A DNA stretch of 9,391 bases from an uncultured Chlamydiaceae bacterium (GTDB taxonomy: Bacteria; Chlamydiota; Chlamydiia; Chlamydiales; Parachlamydiaceae). The notes beneath the pieces were generated by a model. The model was given only the letters and a program-made list of their open reading frames with translations. It was not told the DNA's origin and searched no databases. The stretch covers positions 1 through 9,391 of the forward strand of contig CAMFKA010000075.1 in NCBI GenBank assembly GCA_945957185.1. Reading direction: 5' to 3'. The position numbers and the translations under genes were made by a program. Of this stretch, positions 5,896-9,391 are shown piece by piece (within the stretch, counting starts at the first letter, position 1; each line of letters opens with the position of its first letter).

Positions 5896-6001
5896 CTTCT
5901 CCCATACCTAGTGTTTCCCCTTGTGTATATGTCATATTTTATTTTTCTGTATATGGTATCATGATGTATCCTTCCCATTATTGAGAGATTATGAGGTTCG
6001 C
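5896..6001. promoter_or_regulatory. Divergent pseB/parE control region
   Basis: A 106-bp AT-rich spacer between two outward-facing genes. On the plus strand TGGTATCAT (5954-5962) fits an extended -10 element, with TATCAT 5/6 to consensus but no good -35, and could serve parE. On the minus strand TAAAAT (5941-5936) is a possible -10 for pseB, again with a poor -35. A direct repeat TGTATATG occurs at 5924-5931 and 5948-5955, and ATCATGAT (5958-5965) is palindromic. These could be operator sites, but nothing here is strong. Confidence 0.3.
5993..5996 (+). promoter_or_regulatory. Ribosome-binding site fixing the parE start
   Basis: GAGG lies 5 nt upstream of the ATG at 6002. The open frame extends 27 codons further upstream to a TTG at 5921, but that extension has unusual Cys/Phe-rich content and runs through the divergent promoter region. 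The site favours the ATG at 6002. Confidence 0.7.
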
Positions 6002-7846
6002 ATGGCAAAAAAATACGACGAAAGCAGCGTAAAAACTTTGGATGCTTTGGAGCATATTCGATTGCGCTCGGGTATGTACATTGGTCGATTGGGAGATGGT
6101 TCCCATCCGGACGACGGAATTTACGTCATGTTGAAAGAGGTGGTCGACAATAGTATCGACGAATTTATCATGCGTCACGGCTCCGTAATAAATGTGAATG
6201 TCGATGACGCGACGGGGCAAGTTTCCGTACGCGATTACGGCAGGGGAATACCGCTTGGAAAGGTGATCGAATGCGTCAGTCAAATCAATACCGGAGCCAA
6301 ATACAACGACGATGTGTTCCAGTTCTCTGTCGGACTCAACGGCGTAGGTACCAAGGCTGTCAACGCTCTTTCTAGCCACTTCTTAGTCCGCAGCTTCCGC
6401 GATGGAGAATATATGGAAGCGGCGTTTTCTCAAGGGAAATTGCTGCGCGAGAAAAAAGGGAAGACCTCAGAAAAGAATGGAACGTATATCGAATTTATTC
6501 CGGATACAGAGATATTTAAAAAGTATCGCTACCAGGATGAATACATCGAAAAAAGGATGTGGCACTACGCTTACCTCAATACCGGTCTCGTACTCGAATA
6601 TAACGACCAGAAAATCGAATCGGAAAACGGACTTCTCGACCTTTTAAATGTCGAAGTGACGGACGATCGCCTTTACGAACCTCTTCACTACCGCGGCAAG
6701 CAGCTTGAATTCGCTTTTCTCCACACGGGTAGCTATGGAGAGACTTATTTCTCTTTCGTCAACGGTCAATACACTTCCGACGGGGGAACACACTTGTCCG
6801 CCTTCCGTGAGGGGCTGCTTAAAGGGGTCAACGAGTACTCCAAAAAGAACTTCCAAGGTGTCGATGTCCGCGAAGGGATCGTCGGGACTATCCTTGTCCG
6901 CGTCAAAGATCCAATTTTCGAATCGCAAACAAAAAACAAACTGGGAAATACGGAGTTGCGTGGTCCTGTCGTTCAGGAAGTTAAAGACGCCGTTGTGGAT
7001 CTATTATACAAAAATCCTACCGTAGCCAATAAAATCATCGAGCGGGTCATCTTCAACGAAAAGCTTCGTAAGGAGCTCTCCGCTGTCAAAAAAGAAGCAA
7101 AAGAGAAGCAGAAGAAAATCTCTTTTAAAATCCCGAAATTGCGCGATTGCAAGTACCACTTAGAAGATCCGCAAGGGAAGAATACGATGATATTCTTAAC
7201 GGAAGGAGATTCCGCTAGCGCCTCGATCGTGTCTTCGCGCGATCCGATGACTCAAGCCGTGTTTTCACTCCGTGGTAAGCCCCTTAACGTCTACGGCATG
7301 AAAATCGATCAGCTGTACCGCAACGAAGAGATGTACAACTTGATGAGTGCTCTCAACATCGAAGACGACATCGCCAACCTTCGCTACCAAAAAGTGATTC
7401 TGGCTACCGATGCTGACGTCGACGGGATGCACATCCGTAATTTGCTGATCACCTTCTTTTTAACTTACTTTGAAGCGTTAGTAGTGAATGGTCACCTCCA
7501 TATTTTGGAAACACCGCTCTTTAAGGTGCGAAATAAAGAAAAAACGATCTACTGCTACTCGGAAGAAGAGAGAGATAAAGCGATTGAAAAACTGAAGAAA
7601 GGGGTTGAAATCACGCGGTTTAAAGGATTGGGAGAGATTTCACCAAACGAGTTCAAACAATTTATCGCGAAAGATATCCGACTGATACCGGTCACAGTCA
7701 ATACCTTTTCAGATATCAAGCATACTCTAGAATTCTACATGGGAAAAAACACTCCCGAACGCAAGCAGTTTATTATGCAAAATTTGATCAACGAAGACAA
7801 GGAAGTGTCGGATCTTGTCAAAGCGGGAGCTACAGATGAAGAATAA
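6002..7846 (+). CDS. parE: Type II topoisomerase subunit B (ParE/GyrB2)
   Basis: The ATPase subunit of a DNA topoisomerase that passes one duplex through another, here most likely a decatenating topoisomerase IV-type enzyme. From the ATG at 6002 it is 614 residues. The GHKL ATPase has EVVDNSIDE (46-54; general base E46), VRDYGRGIP (76-84) and GLNGVGTKAV (111-120). The transducer has the QTK loop (309-311). The TOPRIM domain has TEGDSASAS (400-408), LRGKPLNV (423-430), the metal-binding ATDADVDGMH (468-477) and RFKGLGEIS (539-547). It lacks the long TOPRIM insertion of gammaproteobacterial GyrB. EGDSASAS (instead of EGDSAGGS), RGKPLNVYG and the NKEKTIYCY stretch resemble, from memory, the Bacteroidetes topoisomerase IV B subunit and chlamydial GyrB2. 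The stop overlaps the parC start by 11 bp, implying translational coupling and matched subunit amounts. Confidence 0.93.
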   Translation: MAKKYDESSVKTLDALEHIRLRSGMYIGRLGDGSHPDDGIYVMLKEVVDNSIDEFIMRHGSVINVNVDDATGQVSVRDYGRGIPLGKVIECVSQINTGAKYNDDVFQFSVGLNGVGTKAVNALSSHFLVRSFRDGEYMEAAFSQGKLLREKKGKTSEKNGTYIEFIPDTEIFKKYRYQDEYIEKRMWHYAYLNTGLVLEYNDQKIESENGLLDLLNVEVTDDRLYEPLHYRGKQLEFAFLHTGSYGETYFSFVNGQYTSDGGTHLSAFREGLLKGVNEYSKKNFQGVDVREGIVGTILVRVKDPIFESQTKNKLGNTELRGPVVQEVKDAVVDLLYKNPTVANKIIERVIFNEKLRKELSAVKKEAKEKQKKISFKIPKLRDCKYHLEDPQGKNTMIFLTEGDSASASIVSSRDPMTQAVFSLRGKPLNVYGMKIDQLYRNEEMYNLMSALNIEDDIANLRYQKVILATDADVDGMHIRNLLITFFLTYFEALVVNGHLHILETPLFKVRNKEKTIYCYSEEERDKAIEKLKKGVEITRFKGLGEISPNEFKQFIAKDIRLIPVTVNTFSDIKHTLEFYMGKNTPERKQFIMQNLINEDKEVSDLVKAGATDEE

Positions 7847-9391
7847 CAACGAAATAAAATTAGATGACGTCAAACACGTCATGCGTGACAACTGGATTCG
7901 TTACGCTTCCTATGTCGTGCTGGACCGCGCCATTCCCGATGTTGTAGATGGATTGAAACCTGTACAACGCCGCATTTTAAGCACTCTTCGTAATATTCAC
8001 GACGGTAAACTTCATAAAGTCGCCAACGTTGCCGGGCAGACGATGGCGCTGCACCCTCACGGTGATGCGGCGATCACAGAAGCACTGGTGAATATGGCTA
8101 ACAAAGGGTACCTCTTGGACACTCAAGGGAACTTTGGAAATATCTACACCGGCGACCCTGCTGCTGCACCGCGTTATATCGAAACTCGATTGTCAGCGTT
8201 GTCGATGGCTACGATGTTCAATCCCGACCTCACTCCAATGCTCCCTTCCTACGACAGCAGAAACATGGAGCCTGTCACTTTGCCTGCAAAAATCCCTCTG
8301 TTATTAATACAAGGGGCCGAAGGGATCGCTGTAGGGATGGCAACAAAGATATTGCCTCACAATTTTGTTGAGCTCATCGAAGCTGAAATTGCTATTTTAG
8401 AGGGCAAACCTTTTGAAATTCTCCCCGACTTCCCTACCGGAGGCCTTATGGACGCCTCCGACTACAACAAAGGTCTCGGAAAAGTTAAAATTCGGGCGAA
8501 AGTGGAAATCCGCGATCCCAAAACCATCGCTATCACCGAAGTGTGCTACGGAACGACGACCGAGCAATTGATCCGATCCATCGACGAAGCTGCCAAAAAA
8601 GGGAAGATCAAGATCGAGTCGATCAATGACTACACCGCGGAGAAAGTCGATATCGAAATCAAATTGCCTCGAGGGCAGTATGCGGAAGATTTAATTGACG
8701 CTCTCTACGCCTATACGGAATGTGAGATCACTCTCAATTCGCAGATTGTTGTCATTAGGGACGATATGCCTTGGGAGCCCACCGTCGATGATATCCTTCA
8801 CTTCCATGTGGAAAAAGTTAAGGGGTACCTGCAAAAGGAGCTAGAGCTAGTAAAAGAGCGTCTCGAGCAAAAGATTTTCGAGAAGACATTGGAGCAAATA
8901 TTTATCGAAAATAGGCTCTACAAAAAGATTGAGAACGTTGCCGACTACGATGAAATTCATGATGTCATTGCGACTTCCTTAAAACTCTACCACTCGCAAT
9001 TAATCCGAGTACCCACCTACGAAGATCGAGAAAAGCTGTTGAACATTCCCATCCGCCGTATCTCTCGGTTCGATATCAACAAGAACGAAGAGGAAGTTGT
9101 CGGATTAAATAAGGATCTCGCTGCGGTCGAAAAGAACCTCAAAAGTATCGTCAAATTCACGATCAATTATCTTAGAGAATTGATCCAAAAGTTTGGAAAA
9201 CATTTCCCCAGAAAGACCGAAATCAAAGAGATTGGTGCCGTTGATTTGCGCGCTATTGAAACGCGGATGATCAAAGTAGGCTTCGATCCGGAAACGGGCT
9301 TTATCGGAACAAAAGTGCAAAGTGATGTGTCGTTTGAATGCACCAATTTCGATAAAATTTTGCTGATGTTTAAAGATGGAACGTATAGCGT
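7836..9391 (+). CDS. parC: Type II topoisomerase subunit A (ParC/GyrA2), partial
   Basis: The DNA-cleaving subunit paired with parE. It is open to the window end with 518 complete codons, so the C-terminus is missing. The start ATG at 7836 lies inside the parE 3' end and has GGGAG (7825-7829) 6 nt upstream. The N-terminal arm has WIRYASYVVLDRAIPDVVDGLKPVQRR (20-46). The winged-helix region has HPHGDAAITEA (73-83), QGNFGNIYTGD (97-107) and the DNA-attacking tyrosine Y114 in AAPRYIE. ILPHNF and FPTGG follow as in other GyrA/ParC proteins. A charged helical stretch around KGYLQKELELVKERLEQKIFEKTLEQIF matches the paired coiled-coil arm. The last residues (from about FDPETGFIGTK) look like the start of a C-terminal beta domain. 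The positions matching E. coli GyrA S83 and D87 are A78 and E82. The whole resembles, from memory, Bacteroidetes topoisomerase IV A and chlamydial GyrA2, not proteobacterial ParC. Confidence 0.93.
   Translation, partial: MKNNNEIKLDDVKHVMRDNWIRYASYVVLDRAIPDVVDGLKPVQRRILSTLRNIHDGKLHKVANVAGQTMALHPHGDAAITEALVNMANKGYLLDTQGNFGNIYTGDPAAAPRYIETRLSALSMATMFNPDLTPMLPSYDSRNMEPVTLPAKIPLLLIQGAEGIAVGMATKILPHNFVELIEAEIAILEGKPFEILPDFPTGGLMDASDYNKGLGKVKIRAKVEIRDPKTIAITEVCYGTTTEQLIRSIDEAAKKGKIKIESINDYTAEKVDIEIKLPRGQYAEDLIDALYAYTECEITLNSQIVVIRDDMPWEPTVDDILHFHVEKVKGYLQKELELVKERLEQKIFEKTLEQIFIENRLYKKIENVADYDEIHDVIATSLKLYHSQLIRVPTYEDREKLLNIPIRRISRFDINKNEEEVVGLNKDLAAVEKNLKSIVKFTINYLRELIQKFGKHFPRKTEIKEIGAVDLRAIETRMIKVGFDPETGFIGTKVQSDVSFECTNFDKILLMFKDGTYS

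Noticed and set aside
5921..6001. N-terminal extension of parE to a TTG at 5921
   Set aside because: The 27 extra residues are unlike any topoisomerase N-terminus and overlap the divergent promoter region. A GAGG ribosome-binding site directs the start to 6002.
9105..9320. Minus-strand 71-codon reading frame within parC
   Set aside because: It is fully inside the conserved parC coding region, with no ribosome-binding site and no recognisable domain.

Overview
The window reads as a chromosomal segment from a member of the Chlamydiota, most likely an environmental lineage outside the genus Chlamydia. The main evidence is a short glutamyl-tRNA reductase (hemA) lying close to a parE/parC-type second topoisomerase pair. 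As I recall it, this neighbourhood corresponds to C. trachomatis CT662-CT661-CT660. The protein sequences are clearly diverged from Chlamydia as I remember them, and there is an extra sugar-nucleotide gene (pseB-like) between hemA and parE. No phage, transposase or CRISPR gene is visible. The phylum call rests on gene order and protein character read by eye, not on a search.

Layout. Bases 1-120 hold an 8-9 bp periodic repeat and a good sigma-70-type promoter. uup (121-1908, +), an ABC-F ATPase, follows and converges tail-to-tail with a tRNA-dihydrouridine synthase gene (dus, 2868-1900, -). The two overlap by 9 bp, inside a small palindrome that carries both stop codons. Bases 2878-3111 are the most unusual non-coding part. 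A pair of inverted arms about 50 bp long is built from TGCCCY/GGGCAR hexamers and ends in a T-tract on the minus strand. It resembles an oversized intrinsic terminator with G-quadruplex potential, and the dus promoter follows directly.

Bases 3112-4776 (-) are hemA followed 12 bp later by a small exported protein of unknown function, a probable two-gene operon with its own promoter at 4814-4841. pseB (4855-5895, -) encodes a UDP-GlcNAc 4,6-dehydratase. It is divergent from parE (6002-7846, +), across a 106-bp AT-rich spacer. parE overlaps parC (7836 to the window end, +) by 11 bp, and parC is cut off by the window edge.

How the genes fit together. uup and dus act on the ribosome and on tRNA. 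hemA starts tetrapyrrole synthesis from charged tRNA-Glu. parE/parC encode a heterotetrameric type II topoisomerase, of a kind resembling the topoisomerase IV of Bacteroidetes more than the proteobacterial enzyme. pseB is the one accessory-looking gene and has no pathway partner here. The points most worth a second look are the hexamer inverted repeat/terminator at 2907-3090, the two promoters predicted to make leaderless mRNAs (uup and dus), and the isolated pseB within a conserved core block.
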